Positions 1-5,153 of a stretch of DNA of 5,261 bases are shown here, in pieces; the stretch's first letter is position 1, and each line of letters opens with the position of its first letter. The stretch is from contig WTHO01000036.1 of the NCBI GenBank assembly GCA_011523115.1, positions 1 through 5,261 of the forward strand, in the 5' to 3' direction. The notes below the pieces were generated by a model, which was given only the letters and a program-made list of their open reading frames with translations, did not search any database and was not told the DNA's origin. The translations under genes were made by a program, and so were the position numbers. Origin of the DNA: Halieaceae bacterium (GTDB lineage: Bacteria; Pseudomonadota; Gammaproteobacteria; Pseudomonadales; Halieaceae).

Positions 1-50
1 GTGCCCCCCGCTGCGCGCGCCTCGCCGGGTTGTGATTCGGACTTCGCCAT
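1..50 (-). CDS. Possible 5' end of a divergent gene, partial at left edge
   Basis: An ATG on the minus strand (complement of 48-50) opens a frame of 16 full codons, reading MAKSESQPGEARAAGG, that leaves the window without a stop. The stretch is hydrophilic and rich in Ala, Gly, Glu and Ser, as a disordered N-terminus might be, and matches no family I recognise. A candidate -35/-10 pair lies upstream (94-122), which is the main support for a real divergent gene. There is no convincing Shine-Dalgarno sequence directly before the ATG. With only 16 codons visible, this could equally be a chance open frame in G+C-rich DNA. Confidence 0.25.
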   Translation of the reverse strand, partial: MAKSESQPGEARAAGG

Positions 51-93
51 TGTTTCAGCGTGCCAGCAGTTTGTTTGTGGTTCGCATGTCCCG

Positions 94-122
94 AGTATGC
101 GGAGCGGGGGCCTTGTCGACAA
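94..122 (-). promoter_or_regulatory. Candidate sigma-70 promoter for the divergent left-edge gene
   Basis: Read on the minus strand, TTGTCG (complement of 117-122) and CATACT (complement of 94-99) are separated by exactly 17 bp. Each hexamer matches four of six consensus bases. Transcription would start near 87 and give a leader of roughly 37 nt before the ATG at 50. The -35 lies inside the palindrome at 111-124, so a protein bound there would compete with polymerase. This is pattern matching only. Confidence 0.25.
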
Positions 123-124
123 GG
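111..124. promoter_or_regulatory. Perfect 14-bp palindrome, possible operator
   Basis: CCTTGTCGACAAGG is identical to its own reverse complement, with no spacer and no mismatch; the next bases outward (110 and 125) do not pair. It sits in the 216-bp gap between the putative minus-strand start at 50 and the + strand gene starting at 267, where a dimeric repressor of a divergent pair would be expected. It has no loop, so it is better read as a protein-binding site than as an RNA hairpin. The binding protein cannot be named from the sequence. Confidence 0.35.
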
Positions 125-127
125 GAG
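121..127 (+). promoter_or_regulatory. Shine-Dalgarno-like AAGGGAG before an alternative upstream ATG
   Basis: AAGGGAG lies 7 nt before the ATG at 135, which is in frame with the SnoaL-like gene starting at 267. Use of this start would add 44 residues. The extension (Arg, Gly, Ala and Cys containing, no hydrophobic signal core) does not resemble the NTF2 fold, and the family homology begins right at 267. I therefore prefer 267, but this site is as strong as the one before it and leaves the start genuinely uncertain. Confidence 0.25.
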
Positions 128-253
128 TTGCTTCATGGCCCGGCACCGGGGTGCGCCCTGCATTGACTCAGCACTGAATAAGACCTCTGTCGGCGGCGGA
201 GTTGATCCCGCATCGGATGTAGCACACGATGCAGCGATCATCTTGAACACTTT

Positions 254-257
254 GAGG
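254..257 (+). promoter_or_regulatory. Ribosome binding site supporting the start at 267
   Basis: GAGG, within TTTGAGGT, is placed 9 nt before the ATG at 267. Together with the domain boundary, it decides the choice of 267 over the in-frame GTG at 60 and ATG at 135. Confidence 0.5.
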
Positions 258-266
258 TCGACAGCT

Positions 267-785
267 ATGGACCAAGCCGTACAAACCTTGCTCGATAAAC
301 AGGCGATTTACGAGCTCTCGTGTCGCTACATGCGTGGTCTGGATCGACTCGATGCCGCGTTGTTGCAGTCTGTCTTTTGGGATAACGCCTACTGCGAATA
401 CGGCTTTATCAACGGCGATGCCGCCAGCTTCATTGAGTTTGCGGTCGGCGCACTCAAGGATCACGCCTCGAACCAACACATGATCGGCAACACGCTGATT
501 GATGTGGAGGGCGACGAGGCCTTCGGTGAGGTCTATTTTCACGCCTATCACAAGGTGGAATCCGAGGCCGGATTTGATGATCTCATTGTCGCGGGTCGCT
601 ATCTGGACCGGTATGAGCGCCGCGATGGCGTTTGGAAAATGGCGTACCGCTCGGAGCGCGTCGACTGGAGTCGAACCACGCCGACACAAGACCCGTACTA
701 TCAAATGATGCCCGATTCCCTGTTCGGTAGCCGGTTGGATGACGCGGTGTATGACCGCACGTCGCGTTATAAGACCGCTTCATAG
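267..785 (+). CDS. SnoaL-like (NTF2-fold) protein, possible dehydratase/lyase
   Basis: The product is 172 aa, typical for a single-domain SnoaL_4/NTF2-like protein, a cone-shaped alpha+beta barrel with a buried pocket. The pattern is characteristic: an N-terminal helix (residues 8-24, containing AIYELSCRYMRGLD), an acidic pair Asp26/Asp29, His71 in the segment NQHMIGN, a strand with GDEAFGEVYFHAYH (82-95), and the strand-turn YLDRYERRDGVWKM (112-125). Asp26 and His71 fall almost exactly where the Asp25/His73 dyad of the dehydrochlorinase LinA lies, and scytalone dehydratase and BaiE share that arrangement. A dehydratase, isomerase or lyase acting on a hydrophobic or cyclic compound is therefore plausible, but many family members are non-catalytic and the substrate is unknown. 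There is no signal peptide, so it is probably cytosolic. The frame stays open upstream to a GTG at 60, but that extension looks non-coding. An 85-bp gap separates it from the ATP-grasp operon, so co-transcription is unproven. Confidence 0.85.
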   Translation: MDQAVQTLLDKQAIYELSCRYMRGLDRLDAALLQSVFWDNAYCEYGFINGDAASFIEFAVGALKDHASNQHMIGNTLIDVEGDEAFGEVYFHAYHKVESEAGFDDLIVAGRYLDRYERRDGVWKMAYRSERVDWSRTTPTQDPYYQMMPDSLFGSRLDDAVYDRTSRYKTAS

Positions 786-870
786 TCAAGTTCGGCGGAT
801 GACGCTGCAGAGCTGGGGTAGAGTAGGGCGAAGGTAGACTGTCGACTGAGCCAATCCGGGGCGTTCCCAG

Positions 871-2319
871 ATGAGTAAGCCGTGGCGCCGTTACAACACG
901 GGGCGTTTTTTTGATGAATTGATGACCGAACGCGACAGCCCGCGGGTTGTGGCGCGGCGTGCGGTGAATTTCTTCAAAAGCCTGTCGGTTGATGAGATGC
1001 AGGCGCGGCGCGCGGCGGCGGAGCTCGCCATCAAGGAGATGGGCATTTCCTTTACGGTCTATACCGAAGGGGAAAACATCGATCGGGCCTGGCCCTTTGA
1101 CATGATTCCCCGGGTCATCTCTGCTCGAGAATGGTCTGGTGTCAGTCAGGGCTTGGCGCAGCGGACCCGGGCTCTCAACTGTTTTATTGACGATGTCTAC
1201 AACCGGCAGCGTATTTTGGCTGACGGCGTCGTACCCGCCGATGTCGTCCTCGGCTCAGATAACTACAAGGCGCAGTGCGAGGGCGTGAGCCCCCGGTTCG
1301 GGGCCTGGGCGCATATCTGCGGCAGCGATTTGGTGCGTGACCACCGCGGCCGTTTCTTTGTATTGGAAGATAATCTGCGCGTGCCGTCGGGGGTCTCCTA
1401 TATGGTGGAGAACCGCGAAATCACCAAGCGTGCGGTACCGGAGCTGTTCCGCAATTACAGCATTCTCCCTGTCGATGATTACCCGCTCAAACTCTACGAG
1501 ATGCTGGCGGCACTGTCTCCGCGAGCTGCCAAGCGCCCCAATATTGTTGTGCTGACACCGGGTATCTATAACTCGGCGTACTTTGAGCACGCTTTCCTTG
1601 CCCAGGGGATGGGTGCCGAGCTGGTGGAAGGCACCGATCTGACGGTGGGTGATGATGATTGCGTCTACATGCGCACGGTTGACGGGCCGGTGCGGGTCGA
1701 TGTCATCTACCGGCGCATTGACGAGGATTTCATGGACCCTGAGGCGTTCCGGGCCGACTCGGTTTTGGGTGTGCCTGGCCTGATGCGTGCGTGGCGCAGT
1801 GGCAAGGTGGCCATTGCCAACGCGCCGGGGTCAGGGGTGGCGGATGACAAGGTCATTTATGCCTTCGTGCCGGAGATGATCCGCTATTACCTGAACGAGA
1901 AGCCGCTGCTCGAGAACGTGCCGACCTATCTGTGCATGCGCGACCGCGATCGAGACTACGTGCTGAAAAACATTGCCAAGTTGGTGGTGAAGCCCGCTAA
2001 TGAATCCGGTGGTTACGGGATCATGGTGGGGCCGCACAGTAGTCCTGCACAGCACCGTAAGTTTGCGAAGCTCATCGAGAAAGACCCCCGAAACTACATC
2101 GCCCAGCCCACGCTGTCTCTTTCTACTGCGCCAACCTACGTTGACGGCAAGGTCCAGCCCAGGCATCTCGATCTGCGGCCTTTTATTTTGCAGAGCAAAG
2201 ACAGCTGGGTGACCCCTGGCGGCCTGACCCGCGTGGCGCTGAAGAAAGGCTCGCTGGTTGTGAACTCCTCCCAGGGCGGCGGCAGCAAAGACACCTGGAT
2301 CGTTGAGGGCAAGGCATGA
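871..2319 (+). CDS. Circularly permuted ATP-grasp family protein (COG2308 type)
   Basis: The 482-aa product has the normal length and N-terminus of this family (YNTGRFFDEL at 8-17). Recognisable blocks in order are: FPFD-like WPFDMIPRVIS (74-84); RTRALNCFIDDVYN (98-111); GSDLVRDHRGRFFVLEDNLR (151-170) followed by PSGVSYMVENR (172-182); YRRIDEDFMDP (280-290); NAPGSGVADDK (317-327); LVVKPANESGGYGI (371-384), the likely nucleotide-binding Lys/Gly loop; AQPTLSLSTAP (411-421); and RHLDLRPF (431-438). ATP-grasp enzymes couple ATP hydrolysis to carboxylate-amine ligation through an acyl phosphate. For this permuted branch an amide or peptide ligase role has been proposed from gene context, but I know of no settled substrate. 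It lacks a signal peptide and should be cytosolic. The upstream ribosome site is weak (GGGG near 858-861). It is the first gene of a coupled operon: its TGA overlaps the ATG of the alpha-E gene. All family blocks appear intact. Confidence 0.93.
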   Translation: MSKPWRRYNTGRFFDELMTERDSPRVVARRAVNFFKSLSVDEMQARRAAAELAIKEMGISFTVYTEGENIDRAWPFDMIPRVISAREWSGVSQGLAQRTRALNCFIDDVYNRQRILADGVVPADVVLGSDNYKAQCEGVSPRFGAWAHICGSDLVRDHRGRFFVLEDNLRVPSGVSYMVENREITKRAVPELFRNYSILPVDDYPLKLYEMLAALSPRAAKRPNIVVLTPGIYNSAYFEHAFLAQGMGAELVEGTDLTVGDDDCVYMRTVDGPVRVDVIYRRIDEDFMDPEAFRADSVLGVPGLMRAWRSGKVAIANAPGSGVADDKVIYAFVPEMIRYYLNEKPLLENVPTYLCMRDRDRDYVLKNIAKLVVKPANESGGYGIMVGPHSSPAQHRKFAKLIEKDPRNYIAQPTLSLSTAPTYVDGKVQPRHLDLRPFILQSKDSWVTPGGLTRVALKKGSLVVNSSQGGGSKDTWIVEGKA

Positions 2320-3254
2320 GCATGCTCTCCAGCGTTGCCGAGCGGCTTTACTGGATGGCGCGATACCTCGAGCGGGCGCAGGACACGGCGCGACTGGTAC
2401 AGGCCTACAACCACCTGATTATGGATATACCCAAAGGGGCAGAGCCTCCCTGGGACATCATGATCGATATTCTCGACGCGCAGCCGTTGTTCCGTAAACG
2501 ATTCAAAGTCGGTAGCGAGCAGAACGTGCTCAGGTTTTTGATTGCGGATGAGAAGGCGAGCTGTGGGATTCCTTTTGCGGTGCGGGCGGCCAGAGAAAAC
2601 GTGCGCACTACCCGAGACGTGCTGCCGGAGGAAGCCTGGGAGCTGGTGAACGAACTCCACCTCTTTGTAGAGGCCCACGCCAGCAACGCATCGGGGCGAC
2701 GCAACCGTCATGACTTCCTCTCCGAGGTCATTGCCCGGTGTCAGATGATCAACGGCCTGCTGGGTGCCTCCCTGCCGCGGGATCATGCCTACGGCTTCAT
2801 CAAGTTGGGTCGACTCATCGAATGTGCCGACATGACGACACGCATAATGGATGTTGGCGCCGGTGACATTATGGAACGCGCCGGCCGCTTTGGCGCCATC
2901 GATCCGCTTCTCTGGGGGGCGTTGTTGCAGGCACTGTCGGCGGCGGCAGCCTATCGTCGAGAGGTGGGGCCCATCGTTGAGAAAGATGCGGCGCTTAATT
3001 TCATATTTTTGAGCGCCACCTTCCCGCGCTCGATCAAGTACTTTGTGCGCGAGACCCGAAAAGAGCTCATGCGGCTCAGCAACCATGATCTGGCCATTCG
3101 CGCCAACGAGCGCCTTCGTCGACGGCTGAGCCGGCTGGATGCCCAGCACCTCACCAGCGACGAGTTACATCACTACATTGATGACTTTCAGCTCCAACTG
3201 AGCAGCCTGGATGCGGCGATCCATGCGACCTGGTTCAGCTGGGAGGGTGCATGA
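2316..3254 (+). CDS. Alpha-E domain protein (COG2307/DUF403 type)
   Basis: The 312-aa product opens with the family signature SSVAERLYWMARYLERAQDTARL (residues 5-27). It is predicted to be almost wholly helical with many Glu and Arg residues, hence the name alpha-E. Other typical segments are the helix around ITARCQ-like VIARCQMINGLLGASLPRDHAYGF (about 138-161), LGRLIECADMTTRIMDV (163-179) and a C-terminal helix ending in ATWFSWEGA. No catalytic motif is visible. Across bacteria it accompanies, and is sometimes fused to, the permuted ATP-grasp protein, so it is inferred to be a partner or scaffold of that enzyme. The start overlaps the preceding stop as ATGA. A second in-frame ATG at 2322 is equally possible: GAGGG (2305-2309) serves 2316, while AAGG (2311-2314) would serve 2322. 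The gene ends in another ATGA overlap with the metallopeptidase, so the three are probably translationally coupled. Confidence 0.93.
   Translation: MSMLSSVAERLYWMARYLERAQDTARLVQAYNHLIMDIPKGAEPPWDIMIDILDAQPLFRKRFKVGSEQNVLRFLIADEKASCGIPFAVRAARENVRTTRDVLPEEAWELVNELHLFVEAHASNASGRRNRHDFLSEVIARCQMINGLLGASLPRDHAYGFIKLGRLIECADMTTRIMDVGAGDIMERAGRFGAIDPLLWGALLQALSAAAAYRREVGPIVEKDAALNFIFLSATFPRSIKYFVRETRKELMRLSNHDLAIRANERLRRRLSRLDAQHLTSDELHHYIDDFQLQLSSLDAAIHATWFSWEGA
3242..3246 (+). promoter_or_regulatory. Strong ribosome binding site before the metallopeptidase gene
   Basis: GGAGG lies within the last codons of the alpha-E gene, 4 nt before the ATG at 3251. It is the best Shine-Dalgarno sequence in the operon and would allow independent initiation in addition to coupling through the ATGA overlap. 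Confidence 0.6.
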
Positions 3255-4246
3255 GGCGCTTTCAATGCACCTGCGGTGAGCCCATTTTCTTCGATAATCA
3301 TCAGTGTCTGAACTGCGGTGCACGCGTGGGCTTTGATCCCGACAGCATGACGATGGTGCCTCTCGAGAGTCGCTCGGATCTGACCTACTGCGCCAATCAT
3401 GATCACGGCGTCTGTAACTGGTTGAGACCCGCAGCGTCCGCTGAGTCGTTATGCCGTGCCTGCCACTTCAATCGCACCATCCCCAACCTCGCGCTACCTC
3501 ATAATACGGAGCGCTGGGCCGCACTGGAGCGGGCCAAGAAGCGGCTGTTGTACTCGCTGTATCGGCTGGAGCTGCCGATGACCGACGGTTGGCAAGACCC
3601 GGGGCGGGGTCTGTTGTTCGATTTTCTGGATGATGCCCGCACCCAACCCGAGACCTACCCCGATACGTTTATTACCTCAGGCTTTGCCGGCGGTGTGATC
3701 ACCATCAACGTGTTGGAGGCGGATGACGTTGCCCGCACTACAGCCCAAGCCGAACTGCGCGAGCGCTACCGAACGCTACTGGGGCACTTTCGGCACGAAT
3801 CGGGGCACTATTTTTGGTCGCTGCTGTTGGAGGACGAGAAGGCGACGGGGATGTTCGCCGATTTATTCGGCGATGCGAGCGCTGAGTATCGGCAGTCTCT
3901 TGAACACTATTACGATCAAGGGCCGCCGGCTGATTGGGAGCAGCGCTACATCAGCGCCTACGCCAGCTCCCACCCTCTGGAGGACTGGGCGGAGACCTGG
4001 AGTCATTATTTGCTGATGCACGATGCGCTGGAGACGGCCCAAGCGCATGGCCTGATCGATACGCCGCCCCTGGCCAGCGCATTTGTCGAGCGTATCTCCC
4101 AATGGCAGGCCGTCAGCGTGGGCTTGAATGAAATGAACCAGAGCGTGGGCCGCGAGGATGCCTATCCTTTTGTCATCAGTGTTCAGGTACGCAATAAACT
4201 GGCGTATGTGGACGCGATGATTAGCCGGCTTCGAACACTTCAGTAA
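3251..4246 (+). CDS. Zinc-ribbon putative zinc metallopeptidase (Peptidase_Mx/COG4307 type)
   Basis: The 331-aa product begins with a cysteine-rich region: CTC at residues 6-8 and CLNC at 19-22 form one four-Cys zinc ribbon, and Cys47, Cys55 and CRAC at 68-71 supply a second set of four. The peptidase part carries HESGH at 182-186, a full HExxH zinc-binding motif with Glu183 as catalytic base. About 55 residues later comes HPLEDWAETWSHYLLMHDALETA (241-263), a family-typical stretch whose acidic residues (Glu244 or Glu248) are candidates for the third zinc ligand. There is no signal peptide, so it should act in the cytoplasm. It is coupled to the alpha-E gene by an ATGA overlap, suggesting that it processes a product or partner of the ATP-grasp/alpha-E pair. 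The substrate is unknown. The slot after alpha-E is often held by a transglutaminase-like protease, which is absent here. Its 3' end overlaps the convergent Anbu gene by 26 bp. Confidence 0.9.
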   Translation: MRRFQCTCGEPIFFDNHQCLNCGARVGFDPDSMTMVPLESRSDLTYCANHDHGVCNWLRPAASAESLCRACHFNRTIPNLALPHNTERWAALERAKKRLLYSLYRLELPMTDGWQDPGRGLLFDFLDDARTQPETYPDTFITSGFAGGVITINVLEADDVARTTAQAELRERYRTLLGHFRHESGHYFWSLLLEDEKATGMFADLFGDASAEYRQSLEHYYDQGPPADWEQRYISAYASSHPLEDWAETWSHYLLMHDALETAQAHGLIDTPPLASAFVERISQWQAVSVGLNEMNQSVGREDAYPFVISVQVRNKLAYVDAMISRLRTLQ

Positions 4247-4970
4247 GACTGGGGAGCTGCTGAAAAGCGGAGCGGATGTTTTCGTCCCAGGTCTGCCGGA
4301 TGCGGGTCAGATAGGGGTGGTTCTCCTCGAGTTTGCAGTAATGCTGAAAGCCGTCGAGGCTGTCGTTGCGATAGAACAGGCACTCCAGAGGGGGGCCGAC
4401 CGTCGCGTTAGAGCGCATGGTGGAGTCAATCGATAGCAGACCGCAGCGCATGGCAATCTCGGGTGATGTGTCGGGTTGGATGATGCGGTCAAGAATCGGC
4501 TTGCCGTATTTGGTCTCACCAATCTGAAGGTAGGGGTGTTGCTCCGAGGCGGTAATGTGATTGCCCTCGGGATAGATCAAATAGAGCTCACTGGGCTGAC
4601 CCTTCACCTGCCCGCCCAAAATGAAGGAGGCGCTGGCGTTAAAACCCTCGGCATCGGGCCCGCCCGGCCGCCGGTGCTTCTCCTGCTCGGCAACATTGAG
4701 TTGCCCGATGTACTCGGCGATATCCGATACGTACTTGGCATCCGAGATGTTGAACTCGGCGTTTTCTTCTAAGTCTCGCTGGATCTGTGACACGACCGCC
4801 TGACTGGTCGCAAGATTGCCTGCGGTGAGCAGAATCAGCGAGCGGTCCCCCTGAACGGCGAAGCGGTGCATTTTGCTGTAGGTGCTCACCCGGTCGGCCC
4901 CGGCATTGGTGCGTGAATCCGAGCAAAAGACGAGTCCCTCGTCCAATTGAATGGCCAGACAGTAGGTCAT
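4221..4970 (-). CDS. Proteasome-type Thr peptidase, Anbu family (COG3484 type)
   Basis: The 249-aa product starts MTYCLAIQLDEGLVFCSDSR, so removal of Met exposes Thr as the N-terminal nucleophile with no propeptide. In mature numbering Asp17 (SDSR) and Lys32 (TYSKMHRF) match the Thr1/Asp17/Lys33 catalytic set of proteasome beta subunits and HslV. Further family blocks are LLTAGNLATSQAV (47-59), ASFILGGQVKG (114-124), YLIYPEGNHI (130-139), QIGETKYGKPILDR (149-162) and SIDSTMRSNATVGPP (180-194). Anbu (ancestral beta subunit) proteins form open-ring or helical assemblies in the cytosol, and no dedicated unfoldase is known. The family typically sits next to permuted ATP-grasp and alpha-E genes, as here, but in this window it is convergent and not part of their operon. 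AAAGAG, 6 nt before the ATG (complement of 4977-4982), serves as ribosome site. A candidate promoter and an inverted repeat lie upstream. Confidence 0.93.
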   Translation of the reverse strand: MTYCLAIQLDEGLVFCSDSRTNAGADRVSTYSKMHRFAVQGDRSLILLTAGNLATSQAVVSQIQRDLEENAEFNISDAKYVSDIAEYIGQLNVAEQEKHRRPGGPDAEGFNASASFILGGQVKGQPSELYLIYPEGNHITASEQHPYLQIGETKYGKPILDRIIQPDTSPEIAMRCGLLSIDSTMRSNATVGPPLECLFYRNDSLDGFQHYCKLEENHPYLTRIRQTWDENIRSAFQQLPSLTEVFEAG

Positions 4971-5014
4971 GAAGCGCTCTTTATCACCACGGGAAGACTT
5001 GCAAACTCACCCGC

Positions 5015-5044
5015 AATGTAAGCCATTCAAAACGCGTCTGACAA
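5015..5044 (-). promoter_or_regulatory. Candidate sigma-70 promoter for the Anbu-family gene
   Basis: On the minus strand TTGTCA (complement of 5039-5044, five of six consensus bases) is followed after 18 bp by TACATT (complement of 5015-5020, four of six); the overlapping TTACAT would give a 17-bp spacer. Transcription would start about 40 nt before the ATG at 4970. The -35 hexamer is one arm of the inverted repeat at 5038-5055. Confidence 0.4.
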
Positions 5045-5055
5045 GGCATTGTCAG
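5038..5055. repeat. Perfect 7-bp inverted repeat with 4-nt spacer
   Basis: CTGACAA (5038-5044) and TTGTCAG (5049-5055) are exact reverse complements separated by GGCA. The right arm contains the TGA that finally closes the enolase-like frame (complement of 5052-5054), and the left arm contains the candidate -35 of the Anbu gene. It could be an operator for the Anbu gene or a weak transcription end for the upstream gene. As a terminator it is poor: on the minus strand the stem is only moderately G+C-rich and is followed by ACGCGTTTTG, not by a uridine tract. Confidence 0.4.
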
Positions 5056-5153
5056 CGCCCCGTCTGGGTTTTATCGCATTCTGTCGCGCCCACCCCGGGT
5101 CCAACCGATAAGGCAATATGCCCGCCCTCAATGGTCACTCCAGCCCCCGGGTT
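5052..5153 (-). pseudogene. C-terminal segment of the enolase-like enzyme beyond an in-frame amber codon
   Basis: Continuing in the same frame past the TAG (complement of 5154-5156), 33 codons follow before TGA (complement of 5052-5054). They begin NPGAGVTIEGGHIALSVGPG. This has the form of the last strand and tail of mandelate racemase-type enzymes, in which a hydrophobic-charged-Gly-Gly segment leads to a Gly-Pro-Gly or Pro-Gly turn, for example the EGG...PGVG pattern of mandelate racemase itself. The segment therefore looks like coding sequence recently cut off by a nonsense change, most simply a Tyr codon (TAC or TAT) turned to TAG. It could also be read through by a suppressor, or be a sequencing error. 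The final residues (ATECDKTQTGR) fit the family less well. Confidence 0.55.

Noticed and set aside
1..177. An open + strand frame from the left edge to TGA 175-177 that might be the 3' end of an upstream gene.
   Set aside because: The translation (for example GGLVDKGVASWPGTGVRPAL) resembles no protein family, and another + frame is also open over most of the stretch, so openness is not informative here.
168..704. A 178-codon minus-strand open frame opposite the SnoaL-like gene.
   Set aside because: It is antisense to a gene with strong family signatures and shows no family resemblance itself. It is explained as a shadow.
786..870. Promoter for the ATP-grasp operon in the 85-bp gap (TAGAGT at 819-824 or TAGACT at 835-840 as -10).
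   Set aside because: Neither has an acceptable -35 at 16-18 bp. A promoter may exist here but cannot be supported by sequence alone.
2136..3149. A 337-codon minus-strand open frame lying antisense to the alpha-E gene.
   Set aside because: It mirrors the codon bias of the clearly real gene on the other strand, has no recognisable domain, and its conceptual product lacks ordinary protein patterning. Long antisense frames are common in G+C-rich genes.
4239..4266. Possible stem TTCAG/CTGAA after the metallopeptidase stop as a transcription terminator.
   Set aside because: The stem is only five pairs with a loop of about 15 nt and no T-tract, and it lies inside the Anbu coding sequence.
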